Part shown: positions 55,533-63,514 of the stretch, one piece after another
Numbering within the stretch: position 1 is the stretch's first letter
Layout of the letters: each line of letters opens with the position of its first letter
Assembly (NCBI RefSeq): GCF_003054055.1
Contig: NZ_QBKI01000007.1
Span: 1-64,000 of the forward strand
Reading direction: 5' to 3'
Origin: Pontibacter mucosus
GTDB lineage: Bacteria; Bacteroidota; Bacteroidia; Cytophagales; Hymenobacteraceae
DNA length: 64,000 bases
Notes under the pieces: model-generated
The model's input: the letters and a program-made list of their open reading frames with translations, nothing else
Told to the model about the DNA's origin: nothing
Databases searched by the model: none
Made by a program: the position numbers and the translations under genes

Positions 55533-56084
55533 ATGAAAAATATACTGATATTCGGGGACAGCCTTACGGCGGGCTACGGATTGCCGGCTGCGCAGGCGTA
55601 CCCCAGCCTTATTCAGGAGCAGTTGCGGCAGGAGGGGTATGCGGATTACAAGGTGCTGAACGGTGGCCTTAGCGGCGACACCACCGCCGGCGGCGTGCAC
55701 CGCATCGAGCGCTGGCTGCATGAACCAATCGACATATTTATACTTGCCCTGGGGGCTAACGACGGTTTACGCGGCATTGCGGCGCGTGAGACAAGCCAGA
55801 ACCTGCAGGCAATTCTGGATAAGGTGCTGCATAAGAACCCGGAGGCGAAGGTTATACTTTCGGGAATGGAGATACCGGACATTGTGCCGGGGCGCTACGC
55901 GGCCGAGTTCCGGAAGTTGTTCCGGGAGCTGGCCCTGAAGAACAACATTCACTTTATTCCTTTCCTGCTGGAAGGGGTGGCGGGGAACCGCCTCCTGAAC
56001 CTGCCGGACGGGGTGCATCCCAACGCGGAGGGGCAAAAGCTGCTGGCGCAGCATACCTGGAACAAACTGAAGGAACTGCTTTAA
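55533..56084 (+). CDS. SGNH/GDSL esterase (arylesterase/TesA-like)
   Basis: A 183-residue hydrolase. All four blocks are present: GDSL (8-11, Ser10), the Gly of NGGLSGDT, GAND (74-77) and DGVHP with Asp159/His162. The Met at 55533 starts exactly at the fold; the longer open frame upstream runs through repeat-like sequence and is rejected. No signal peptide is present, so it is cytoplasmic, unlike E. coli TesA. It presumably acts on short acyl or aryl esters or lysophospholipid; the substrate is not inferable. Confidence 0.92.
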   Translation: MKNILIFGDSLTAGYGLPAAQAYPSLIQEQLRQEGYADYKVLNGGLSGDTTAGGVHRIERWLHEPIDIFILALGANDGLRGIAARETSQNLQAILDKVLHKNPEAKVILSGMEIPDIVPGRYAAEFRKLFRELALKNNIHFIPFLLEGVAGNRLLNLPDGVHPNAEGQKLLAQHTWNKLKELL

Positions 56085-56089
56085 AGTAT

Positions 56090-56123
56090 AAAAGCCCGGG
56101 CAGAGACTGCTGCCCGGGCTTTT
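56090..56123. terminator. Terminator shared by the esterase and the convergent DUF4142 gene
   Basis: Stem AAAAGCCCGGGCA/TGCCCGGGCTTTT (56090-56102 with 56111-56123). Confidence 0.85.
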
Positions 56124-56144
56124 AGGACTAATTATACTTTCCTG

Positions 56145-56744
56145 TTACGGCTGAATGCCGCTGTCCCGGTTTTTAAGCTCTACCTCGCGGCCTCTGGCCT
56201 GCTCATACTGTGCCTGCAGTTCTTTTAAGGTGTTGCGCGCCCAAAGCGAGAAAGCGGTGGCGTCTGACTGCTCAATGTCTTTCACCTTACTGTCAAACTC
56301 GTCGATGGCTTTTTTCTGCGCATCGGTTAGCTGCTCCCAGTATTCCTCGTTAAAGTTCTTGGCTTCCCGGAGCTCCGAAAGGTGCTTGGTGCCCTCCTCA
56401 TTCATTTGCTGCGGAAGCGAAACGTTATGCTGTTGCGCCAGCTCGCTCAGTTCTTTCTGTTTGGTGGTATACCAGTCTACCAGGTTGCGTCCGTAGGCCT
56501 TTACCGCATCGCTGGTGCCCTGGTCTATGGCTAATTTGCCAAGCTCCACCTGCAGTAGGTTGTTCTGGGCGGCAAACTCCATCAGCTCCCTTTTGTCGTC
56601 TGTCAGGGTGGTATCTGCACTGGCTACCGCAGTAGTGCCGGAGGTGGCCTCAGTCGTGTTCTGCTCGTTTGTAGTTCCGGAGTCGCAGGAGGCGAGTAAC
56701 AAGGCGCCTGCCGCGCACCAGATGGCTATAATCGTGTTTTTCAT
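56145..56744 (-). CDS. DUF4142-domain lipoprotein
   Basis: A 199-residue lipoprotein (lipobox LLLASC). A Thr/Ala-rich spacer (TEATSGTTAVASADT) precedes a four-helix, ferritin-like DUF4142 domain (FAAQNNLLQVELGKLAIDQGTSDAVKAYG, LVDWYTTKQKELSELAQQHNVSLP). Family members are periplasmic and often sit in stress loci; the function is unknown. It belongs to a group of minus-strand envelope and stress genes continuing to 61.6 kb. Confidence 0.85.
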   Translation of the reverse strand: MKNTIIAIWCAAGALLLASCDSGTTNEQNTTEATSGTTAVASADTTLTDDKRELMEFAAQNNLLQVELGKLAIDQGTSDAVKAYGRNLVDWYTTKQKELSELAQQHNVSLPQQMNEEGTKHLSELREAKNFNEEYWEQLTDAQKKAIDEFDSKVKDIEQSDATAFSLWARNTLKELQAQYEQARGREVELKNRDSGIQP

Positions 56745-56795
56745 AGTTCGTGGAAATATTAAGATATAGTTTGTTATACCTTAATGCATACGAAA

Positions 56796-57227
56796 CTATG
56801 ACAATTTGTTTTCTGCGCGGGTGCTGTCCTGCAGGGCAAGTATGTTGTTAAGGGTAGGGATGGACAGCGGCTTGGTGATAAAGCCAACCACCACTTCATA
56901 CTGGCGGGCGCGTTGCAGGTAGTCCTGCTCGTCGGAGGAAGTGAACATGGAGATAAACGTCTGGTGCCGCTCGTTGTACCCCATGGCATAGTAGCGGTCC
57001 AGGAAATCAAAGCCGTCCATGGAGGGCATGCTGATGTCGAGCAGGATAAGGTCCGGGAAGGCCGTGTCGCCTGTAGCTTCGGCGGCACGAAGAAAGTCCA
57101 GCGCCTCGGGCACGCTATGGCAGACCGACACCATGCTGCTCACGTCGGCGTCTTCCAGAATAATCTGAGAGAACAGGTTATTTATTTGATCGTCGTCTAT
57201 GATCAGGATGTGGTTCAGTTTATACAT
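56796..57227 (-). CDS. Single-domain response regulator (CheY-like receiver)
   Basis: A 143-residue receiver. The acidic pocket is Asp11-Asp12-Asp13, the phospho-acceptor Asp64 in LLDISMPSMDGFDFL, Thr/Ser near 96 in MFTSS, and Lys119 in ITKPLS. There is no output domain, so it works through protein contacts or in a phosphorelay. No histidine kinase is adjacent. The length and the slightly expanded loop after helix 2 are typical of Bacteroidetes orphan receivers. Confidence 0.93.
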   Translation of the reverse strand: MYKLNHILIIDDDQINNLFSQIILEDADVSSMVSVCHSVPEALDFLRAAEATGDTAFPDLILLDISMPSMDGFDFLDRYYAMGYNERHQTFISMFTSSDEQDYLQRARQYEVVVGFITKPLSIPTLNNILALQDSTRAENKLS

Positions 57228-57497
57228 AAGGGTGCAGTGAATCTGTCATAGATATTCTGGTTTCAAAAAGAGACCAATACGTTTCTTTATTCCTTCAAAT
57301 AAGAATAGGCTGCAATGTTATAACGGCATCATGCAATGCCATAGTATATATAATAGGCCGCATGAACTTTTTTTGATCCAACTTATATTCAATAATACTA
57401 TGTTTCTGGTGCGGGGGCAAGGCCTATATGTATTTTAAAGTAACTATAACTATAATAATATATTTATGAATATAATTATTTAAACGGCATAAAAAAA
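57228..57497. other. AT-rich intergenic region
   Basis: It contains the promoter side of the receiver gene and runs such as TATATATAAT and TATAATAATATATT. I see no gene, repeat copy or consensus promoter. Confidence 0.5.
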
Positions 57498-57530
57498 GCG
57501 CCCGGCGGTAAGTTATTACCAACCGGGCGC
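57498..57530 (-). terminator. Terminator of the GSP17M-like gene
   Basis: Stem GCGCCCGG/CCGGGCGC (57498-57505 with 57523-57530) with T7 on the minus strand. Confidence 0.85.
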
Positions 57531-57558
57531 TCTCAGTTTATTTTATTGTATCTACTGC

Positions 57559-58095
57559 CTAGTAGTAGATGTGCTCTCCTCTATGCTTCTGGAAGTGCGT
57601 TTCGAAGTAACGGGCATCCTCGGGGTTATGAGGTTTAAAGCCCAGCACGATATTGCCTTCTTTTACACCTGATTCATAAACTTTGGCTCTCTCCTCCGGA
57701 ATGCCCGCGCCAATCAGGGCACCGATCAGGCCGCCTGTTAAGCCGCCGGCACCGGCACCCGCCAGACCAGCCGCCAACGGACCAGCCACCACAAGGCCAA
57801 GACCCGGAATGGCCACTGAAGTACCAATAGCAGCCACTGCGCCAACAATGGCTCCCAGGGTACCACCTATGGCAGATCCTGCCCCTGTTCCTTCCAGGGA
57901 CTTGTTACCAAGCTCTGTGGAGTCGCCTTTTGTTTCTCCGCTGAAGTGGCGTTTTCTGCCTTCATCAGACATCACCACGTTAATCTCATCTTTATCATAG
58001 CCGCGTGCGCGCAGTTCGTCATAGGCACGCTCGGCGCTATCTCTGTCTCTAAACATAGCGGTCATCATACCCGCTCTATCAGTTGTGTTTGCCAT
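57559..58095 (-). CDS. General-stress-protein-17M-like protein with glycine-zipper core
   Basis: A 178-residue protein. The N-terminal ferredoxin-like domain (MMTAMFRDRDSAERAYDELR, YDKDEINVVMSDEGRK) resembles the GSP17M stress-protein domain. A central glycine/alanine-rich stretch of about 70 residues (GAIVGAVAAIGTSVAIPG, GAGAGGLTGGLIGALIGAGI) could insert into membrane. The C-terminus returns to the first fold (KVYESGVKEGNIVLGFKP). It is probably a stress-induced membrane-associated protein. Confidence 0.82.
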   Translation of the reverse strand: MANTTDRAGMMTAMFRDRDSAERAYDELRARGYDKDEINVVMSDEGRKRHFSGETKGDSTELGNKSLEGTGAGSAIGGTLGAIVGAVAAIGTSVAIPGLGLVVAGPLAAGLAGAGAGGLTGGLIGALIGAGIPEERAKVYESGVKEGNIVLGFKPHNPEDARYFETHFQKHRGEHIYY

Positions 58096-58228
58096 AGCTT
58101 TCTTATTTTTTTATAATGGTTCACGTATGGCCGGCAACTACTTAGCTTGTGCTCTTGCCGGCGTGATTTCTATTAACGGGTAAGCATTACCTATAGTTAC
58201 GGTTTTATTCTAACGGCAGATGGCAAGA

Positions 58229-58269
58229 AAAAAGGCTGGCGCCGTTGTGTCTTAATAGCGCTCCAGCCT
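58229..58269 (-). terminator. Terminator overlapping the end of the fasciclin gene
   Basis: Stem AGGCTGG/CCAGCCT (58233-58239 with 58263-58269), partly inside the last codons, followed by a T-run on the minus strand. Confidence 0.55.
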
Positions 58270-58839
58270 GCTTTCCACAGGGGTGATAACCTTATCCACC
58301 ACATGCAGGGTGCCGTTAGAGGCTCTCACATCCCCCTTCATGATAGTGGCTCCGCCAATAGAAACGGTGTCATCCTGCACAGTAACAGCTGCATATTCGC
58401 CCCCGCTGGTTTCTATACTTGGGTTGGTGCTCAGGCTGGCGGCGTCGGCCTGGCGCAGCAGCATGTGGGCTTGCAGCAGCCTGATGAGCTGGGCGCGGTG
58501 CTCCGGCTTCATCAGCATGTTCACCGAGTCCTGGGGCCAGCTGGCAAATGCCTCGTTGGTTGGGGCAAACAACGTGAGCGAAGTCTCTTCAACCAGGGCG
58601 GCTGCCAGGTCGGCCTGCTCTATCATGACTGCGAACGTAGATAGGTTGGGCTCCTTTTTAACCAGGGCAGCCAATGTGTACTGCGCCGTTTTTATGCCGC
58701 CAAACATGGCGTCGTAGTCGGTAGTCTGGAAAGTGGTGTCCGAGCCGGGCATTTCCTGGGTGTGGCTAAAGTTTACATTGCCGCTGTTGGTGCAGCTCAG
58801 CAGCCCCGCTAATGCCAGTAAGTATAGCGTATACTTCAT
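58252..58839 (-). CDS. Fasciclin (FAS1) domain lipoprotein
   Basis: A 195-residue lipoprotein (lipobox AGLLSC). One FAS1 domain follows, with the H1/H2 signatures TLFAPTNEAFASWP and TLHVVDKVITPVESRL. FAS1 domains mediate adhesion and surface contacts. It is a paralogue of the next gene upstream on this strand (58978), sharing the opening EMPGSDTTFQTTDYDAMFGG-type spacer followed by LxxLVKKEPNLSTF. They are separated by 138 bp including a terminator, so they are separately expressed. Confidence 0.9.
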   Translation of the reverse strand: MKYTLYLLALAGLLSCTNSGNVNFSHTQEMPGSDTTFQTTDYDAMFGGIKTAQYTLAALVKKEPNLSTFAVMIEQADLAAALVEETSLTLFAPTNEAFASWPQDSVNMLMKPEHRAQLIRLLQAHMLLRQADAASLSTNPSIETSGGEYAAVTVQDDTVSIGGATIMKGDVRASNGTLHVVDKVITPVESRLERY

Positions 58840-58927
58840 GTATGGTAATCTTTAAGGTTAACAAAGCAAAGATGTGCCTGCCCTACTTGTTATACGTAGC
58901 CTGCTATACTTGATAGGGACAAAAAGA

Positions 58928-58951
58928 AAAGCCCCCTTGAGAGGGGGCTTT
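58928..58951 (-). terminator. Terminator of the second fasciclin gene
   Basis: Stem AAAGCCCCC/GGGGGCTTT (58928-58936 with 58943-58951). Confidence 0.8.
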
Positions 58952-58977
58952 GAAGTAAGCTTATTAATTAGGCAGGA

Positions 58978-59727
58978 TTAATACCCGATAGTGGAGTTAT
59001 TCTGCGCATTTTCCGGAAGTATCACATTGTCGATCACGTGGATGACACCGTTAGAGGCCTCCACGTTCGCTTTAACTACCTGGGCACCACCGATACGGAT
59101 ATTGGTATTGTTAACGCCAACCTCTACCGGGATGTAGGAATTTTCACCTACCTGTATCTGCGAGTTGTTCTGGAACTGGGCGGATGTCACCTCATTAGGC
59201 AGCACGTGCGCCTGCAGCACGCTCTTCAGCACCGCCTTGTTGTCCGCGTTCAGCAGCGATTCCAGTTTATCGTGGGGTACCTTAGAGAAAGCCTCGTTTG
59301 TCGGGGCCAATAGGGTAAACTTGCCCAGGCGGCTCAGGTCGCTCTCCAGGCCGGACTGCTCCACCAGGGACACGAAAGTAGAAAGGTTGGGATTCATTCT
59401 GGCCAGTTCCAGCACATCGTACTGCTCGGTATCATCGATGTCGGCAAACATCTCATCTACAGAAACCGGGTTTTCCATAGAAAGCGCATCCATAGATATG
59501 CTGGCGCTCATGTCTGCATCAGTATCCATATCTGTGTCGATGTCGGCATCTACATCCACATCTTCATCAAGGTCGGTGTCGGTACCGGCCATTTCCTGGG
59601 TTTCAGTCATGGTAACATCGCCCTCCATGGCAGTGGTATCGCTCATGGTATCGTTGGTGCTTGCGCAGCCAAAACCAAACAGCATGGTGGCAGCAAGTGC
59701 CAGAGGTGCAATTATTCTTCGTTTCAT
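58978..59727 (-). CDS. Fasciclin (FAS1) lipoprotein with alternating-Asp linker
   Basis: A 249-residue lipoprotein (lipobox MLFGFGC). The region at about 50-75 alternates Asp with small or hydrophobic residues (DEDVDVDADIDTDMDTDADM), which is unusual and might bind Ca2+. A full FAS1 domain follows: TLLAPTNEAFSKVPHDKLES and VIHVIDNVILPENAQN. The linker probably lifts the domain from the membrane. Paralogue of 58252. Confidence 0.9.
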   Translation of the reverse strand: MKRRIIAPLALAATMLFGFGCASTNDTMSDTTAMEGDVTMTETQEMAGTDTDLDEDVDVDADIDTDMDTDADMSASISMDALSMENPVSVDEMFADIDDTEQYDVLELARMNPNLSTFVSLVEQSGLESDLSRLGKFTLLAPTNEAFSKVPHDKLESLLNADNKAVLKSVLQAHVLPNEVTSAQFQNNSQIQVGENSYIPVEVGVNNTNIRIGGAQVVKANVEASNGVIHVIDNVILPENAQNNSTIGY

Positions 59728-59886
59728 AGCTTTTCAGTTTTATTAAGTTGCTCAATTAAGTTGAGTTATTAATTCAACTATAATTTAACTGAAAAACGCT
59801 GAAAATGTTGAGGTTATATCGCTTTTGGCGAGCGTAGGGCCTTTTGAATCTAGGCTCTATACTTTAAGGTTGCGTACGCTGGCTAA

Positions 59887-60972
59887 CTAGTTATATACTT
59901 TCACTACAAAAACGAAGTCTTTCAACTTTTTAAGTTGCTGTGGCCGTGTTTGGCTGGAAAGTGTATTATTTTTAGGTATAGTTAAAGAGTTTACTTGGGC
60001 TGTGAGCGACAGCTCGTCTATTATCTGCAGCAGGTAGGCAGATTTGATGGCAAAGGCAGCCCCTTCCTGGCCCGCCTGCTTCCCACTGATTACACCCACC
60101 AAGTTGCCCTTGTCGTCGAGCAGCGGGCCGCCGCTATTGCCTGGGTTAAGCGGAATAGAGATCTGATAAGCGGTGGTATCGCCCTCAAAACCGGAGGAGG
60201 AGCTAAGCGAGCCCTCGCCGAAAACAATGTCCTCGCGCGGATAGCCAAGCGTGAACACGCGCTCGCCCAGGTCGCACTCGGCGCCTTTGAAAGTATAGGG
60301 CAGCTTGCCGAAGGTCTGGAAGTTCTCGTCGGCCACCTTTAGGATGGACAGGTCATGAATCTCATCGCGGTAAATCTCGCTTACCTTATACTTTAACCCT
60401 GCCTTGTTTTCAATCATGATGGAGTCCGCGCTTTCCACCACGTGGGAGCTGGTGACCACGTACCCTTCGGGGGAGATCGCAAAGCCTGTTCCGCTGAAAG
60501 TTGCCGGGCGCGGCGCTGGTTTGGCGGCATCGTTGATACCGTTTATAAGGGCAGTCTGGGCTTTTTTGAGGCGCTCCACTTCACGGCGCAGCTCCACGTA
60601 GCGGGCCGTTTGCTGCTGTACCGGCTCCTTCATCTCCTGCACACTCCAGAGCGTGCCGAACACCGAAAGCAGGGAAACGCTGGCAGCCACGGCAATGGTC
60701 TGCTTGTGGCGGTTCCAGAAAACGCGCCAGCCATTTGGCGTGGCAGGCAGTTGCTCGCGCTCCATCTCCTCGTGGATCAGGTGGAGTTTCTGGCGCAGCT
60801 GCCGGCGTTCTCCCAGGCCCTTCATGGTTGCCAAGAGCTCCCTGTGCTCGCGCACCTGCTCTGCCAGGCGGGCATCAGTGCGTACCAGGGCCTCAAAGCC
60901 AGCTTTCTCCTCAGCGGTCATCTGGCCGTTCAGGTAGCGTTCAATCTCCTCGTATGCGCGGTACTCTAACAT
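59887..60972 (-). CDS. Membrane protein joining an anti-sigma-like N-terminus to a trypsin-like protease
   Basis: A 361-residue protein (start at 60972, MLEYRAYEEIERYLNGQM). Residues 1-75 match the cytoplasmic head of Bacteroidetes anti-sigma factors (IERYLNGQMTAEEKAGFEAL). One membrane helix lies at about 91-108 and a short coiled coil at about 117-140. A periplasmic S1-type protease follows with the full triad: His177 (SSHVVES), Asp207 (DEIHDLSIL) and Ser280 (NPGNSGGPL). No PDZ domain is present. Its gene starts 34 bp after the ECF sigma stop. I infer that it holds and releases the sigma factor and senses envelope damage through the protease. Confidence 0.85.
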   Translation of the reverse strand: MLEYRAYEEIERYLNGQMTAEEKAGFEALVRTDARLAEQVREHRELLATMKGLGERRQLRQKLHLIHEEMEREQLPATPNGWRVFWNRHKQTIAVAASVSLLSVFGTLWSVQEMKEPVQQQTARYVELRREVERLKKAQTALINGINDAAKPAPRPATFSGTGFAISPEGYVVTSSHVVESADSIMIENKAGLKYKVSEIYRDEIHDLSILKVADENFQTFGKLPYTFKGAECDLGERVFTLGYPREDIVFGEGSLSSSSGFEGDTTAYQISIPLNPGNSGGPLLDDKGNLVGVISGKQAGQEGAAFAIKSAYLLQIIDELSLTAQVNSLTIPKNNTLSSQTRPQQLKKLKDFVFVVKVYN

Positions 60973-61006
60973 CTTCGTTCTTCTCCCAGTGTTAACTTTA
61001 GCCTGC

Positions 61007-61579
61007 TTAAACCTCAGGCTTATAGGTGGCAAAAAATATCTTCTTCAGGCGCTGCAGGCATTTGTACTTCTGGTTCTTGGCCGTGTCGGTGTTGGTGTAG
61101 CCGAACTTGTCCGTGATGTCCTGCATGTTCTGCATCCGGATGTAGTAATCTTCCAGCAGGCTGCGGCAGGGCTCTCCGAGCTGTTCCAGCGCCTCGCCCA
61201 TCACCCCGAATTGTTTTTCCTGCTCCTCATGGCGCTGGGTGTCTTCCTCCACGGGCACAAAGCCCTCGCTCTCGTCCAGCCTGGTGGCGTAGCGGCCTTT
61301 CTCGGCCAGCCGCTTGAGCCAGAGCCTCCGGCACACCGAGTACAGGTAGGTCTTTATCTGGCAGGTAAGCTCCAGGCTGTTGTCTCTTATCTTCTCGTAG
61401 AACACGATAACGCCTTCCTGGTAAATGTCCTTGGCCTCGTCGTCGGTTCCGCTGTTGGATAAAATAAAATGAGAAATCATGGGGAAGTATAGTTTGTAGA
61501 GGTGGGCCAGCGCTCTTTCGTCACTGCGCCGGATGCCTTCTATCACCGCCTCATCCGTCTCATACAAACTCTTCTTCAT
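61007..61579 (-). CDS. ECF-type RNA polymerase sigma factor
   Basis: A 190-residue sigma factor (start MKKSLYETDEAV at 61579; an ATG three codons upstream is possible). Region 2 is DERALAHLYKLYFPMISHFIL with DIYQEGVIVFYEKI. Region 4 is LLEDYYIRMQNMQDITDKFGYTNTDTAKNQKYKCLQRL, a helix-turn-helix. It directs transcription of a regulon not identified here. It precedes the anti-sigma/protease gene in one transcription unit, and its start faces the acidic lipoprotein gene at 61726. Confidence 0.9.
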   Translation of the reverse strand: MKKSLYETDEAVIEGIRRSDERALAHLYKLYFPMISHFILSNSGTDDEAKDIYQEGVIVFYEKIRDNSLELTCQIKTYLYSVCRRLWLKRLAEKGRYATRLDESEGFVPVEEDTQRHEEQEKQFGVMGEALEQLGEPCRSLLEDYYIRMQNMQDITDKFGYTNTDTAKNQKYKCLQRLKKIFFATYKPEV

Positions 61580-61725
61580 TCCAGTCAAAATTTAATACAC
61601 GAAGGGGCACTTTGTAACCCACCAAAAAAATATTTTTAAAAATTTTCAGAAAGCCGGGTTACCTCTGCCGGTTTTGGGTATGAAGGTCAAAATCGAAACC
61701 AAAACACTTAATCACAAACACAAAA

Positions 61726-61920
61726 ATGAAAAATTTATTCACATTCGCTATCGTAGCTCTTGCTCTTTCTTTCACAGCTTGCAACAACGAAGCTGCAACT
61801 ACTGAGACTGAGGCTGTTGAGACTGAGACTGTAGAAACTGAAGCTCCTGCTGTTGAGGAAGAAGTTGTAGTAGAAGACACTACTGCTGCTGAGGCTGACT
61901 CTGCTACTGTAATCGAGTAG
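61726..61920 (+). CDS. Very acidic small lipoprotein
   Basis: A 64-residue precursor: signal peptide and lipobox (MKNLFTFAIVALALSFTAC), then 45 residues made almost only of Glu, Thr, Val and Ala (TETEAVETETVETEAPAVEE). The mature peptide has no Lys or Arg. The codons are strongly biased to T-ending forms (GCT, ACT, GTT), unlike the GC-rich genes around it, which suggests very high expression or a different origin. It has its own strong terminator and is divergent from the ECF sigma gene. Confidence 0.8.
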   Translation: MKNLFTFAIVALALSFTACNNEAATTETEAVETETVETEAPAVEEEVVVEDTTAAEADSATVIE

Positions 61921-61967
61921 TTATAGCCAGGAACTACAGCGAATAGCTTATAGTTCTTAAACACATG

Positions 61968-62008
61968 ACCGGGCCCTGTGCTACTAGCGCAGGGCCCGGT
62001 TTTTTTTT
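61968..62008 (+). terminator. Terminator of the acidic lipoprotein gene
   Basis: Stem ACCGGGCCCTG/CAGGGCCCGGT (61968-61978 with 61990-62000) followed by T8. Confidence 0.9.
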
Positions 62009-62042
62009 GCGCGCCTGCCAAGTATACTTTGTGTTGCAGGGC

Positions 62043-62083
62043 AAACAAGAAGGCCAGCTATACTTTAGCTGGCCTTCTTGTTT
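62043..62083 (-). terminator. Terminator of proline dehydrogenase
   Basis: Perfect 18-bp stem (62043-62060 with 62066-62083). The loop is TACTT, as in the 47485 terminator. Confidence 0.85.
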
Positions 62084-62098
62084 AAAACCGGTAACCGC

Positions 62099-63289
62099 TT
62101 ACTCCTTCGCCTTCCTGCGGCGCTCCAGCTCGTTTTGTATCAGAGTGAACTCGCGGCTGCTCTGGCCGGCAATGGCGGTGTTCTCGTTGGCGCGGCGCAG
62201 CAGGTAAGGCATTACCTCCACCACCGGGCCATAGGGCACATACTTGGCTACGTTATAGCCGGCCTTAGCCAGGTTAAAGGAGAGGTTGTCGCTCATGCCG
62301 TAGAGCTGGGCAAAGTATACGCGCGGGTCGTTGGGGGCTATGTTGTGCTCCTCCATCAGTTCCATCAGCAGGTAGCAGCTGGCCTCGTTGTGGGTGCCGT
62401 TGCAAAAGGAAATCCGGTCGATGTGTGCAATGCAGAAGCGCAGGGCGTTGTTAAACAGGTCATCCGTGGCCTGCTTGGTAGGGTTGATGGGGCTGGGGTA
62501 ACCTTCCTGCTCGGCAACCTTCCGCTCCTTTTCCATATATGCGCCGCGCACCAGCTTGGCCCCCAGGTAGTAGCCCCCCTTTACAGCATGCTCGAAGTCG
62601 CGGTTGAGCACATCCAGGCGGTCGTGGCGGTAGAGTTGGTAGGTGTTGTAGATGTTGGCCTTCTCCTTGTTGTAGAGCGCCATCATCTCGTACGTCAGGT
62701 TATCGATGGTTTCCTGAATCCAGCTTTCCTCGGCGTCTATAAACACGCGCACGTCGCGATCGTGGCAGCGCTTGCAGATCTCGTTCACGCGGTCGCGGCC
62801 ACGCTCAAAGGCGGCGCGCTCGGTGGCGGAGAGTTCCTGCTTCTTCTGTACTTTCTCCAGCAGCTTAATGTCGATAAGGCCGGTAATTTTGAAGACAGAG
62901 AACGGAATATGCTTGTTGCGGTGCGCCTTCTCAATGGTCCGCAGCAGCTCGTCGCGGGTGGCGTCAAAGCTTTTCTCATCGCCCTCGCCCTCCACAGAGT
63001 AATCCAGAATGGTGCCGATGTTATACTTGCCCAGCTCCTGTATCGCGCGCTCCGACTCCTCGATGGTTTCGCCGCCGCAGAAGTGGTTGAAAATGGTTGG
63101 TTTTACGATGAACTTGACCGGAAGGTGAAGCTTTATCGCCGTGTTGAGCAAGGCACCACCGGCCTTCACAAACGTGTTGCTGTTCATGGACTTAAACAGC
63201 AGGTACATTTTATATAACTCCGCGTCGGATTTGGATGAAAACGCGATAGCTGTATCGTCAAAAGAGACTTTATTGGTAATCAGGTTCAT
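62099..63289 (-). CDS. Proline dehydrogenase (FAD-dependent)
   Basis: A 396-residue single-function PRODH that oxidises proline to pyrroline-5-carboxylate and passes electrons to quinones. It is a TIM barrel with FKITGLIDI, VRVFIDAEESWIQ, GAKLVRGAYMEKER and the substrate-carboxylate motif YLLRRANENTAIAGQS near the C-terminus. The partner P5C dehydrogenase is not in the window, so the two activities are on separate proteins, unlike PutA. Confidence 0.94.
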   Translation of the reverse strand: MNLITNKVSFDDTAIAFSSKSDAELYKMYLLFKSMNSNTFVKAGGALLNTAIKLHLPVKFIVKPTIFNHFCGGETIEESERAIQELGKYNIGTILDYSVEGEGDEKSFDATRDELLRTIEKAHRNKHIPFSVFKITGLIDIKLLEKVQKKQELSATERAAFERGRDRVNEICKRCHDRDVRVFIDAEESWIQETIDNLTYEMMALYNKEKANIYNTYQLYRHDRLDVLNRDFEHAVKGGYYLGAKLVRGAYMEKERKVAEQEGYPSPINPTKQATDDLFNNALRFCIAHIDRISFCNGTHNEASCYLLMELMEEHNIAPNDPRVYFAQLYGMSDNLSFNLAKAGYNVAKYVPYGPVVEVMPYLLRRANENTAIAGQSSREFTLIQNELERRRKAKE

Positions 63290-63488
63290 GTACGTATTTT
63301 TAAGCGGTGCAAAGATAGCAGGCCGGGGGTTGCGAACAACTAATAAAACCGGCGTAAAAGCTAAAATTATACTTTGCCTAAAGTATAAACTCCGGCGCCC
63401 GCTTTGCTGTTTTATGCATGGGCTGATGCGGAACGTGTGGCTCCTGTTAAATTATACTTTGGCAAGCGCCTTTTTGCCCCGCATCGGC

Positions 63489-63496
63489 TACCTTTG
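63489..63496 (+). promoter_or_regulatory. Possible -7 element for the DAHP synthase gene
   Basis: TACCTTTG lies 18 bases before the ATG at 63515. No TTTG occurs at the right spacing, so this is partial. Confidence 0.35.
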
Positions 63497-63514
63497 TAAC
63501 AATACACGCAACGG

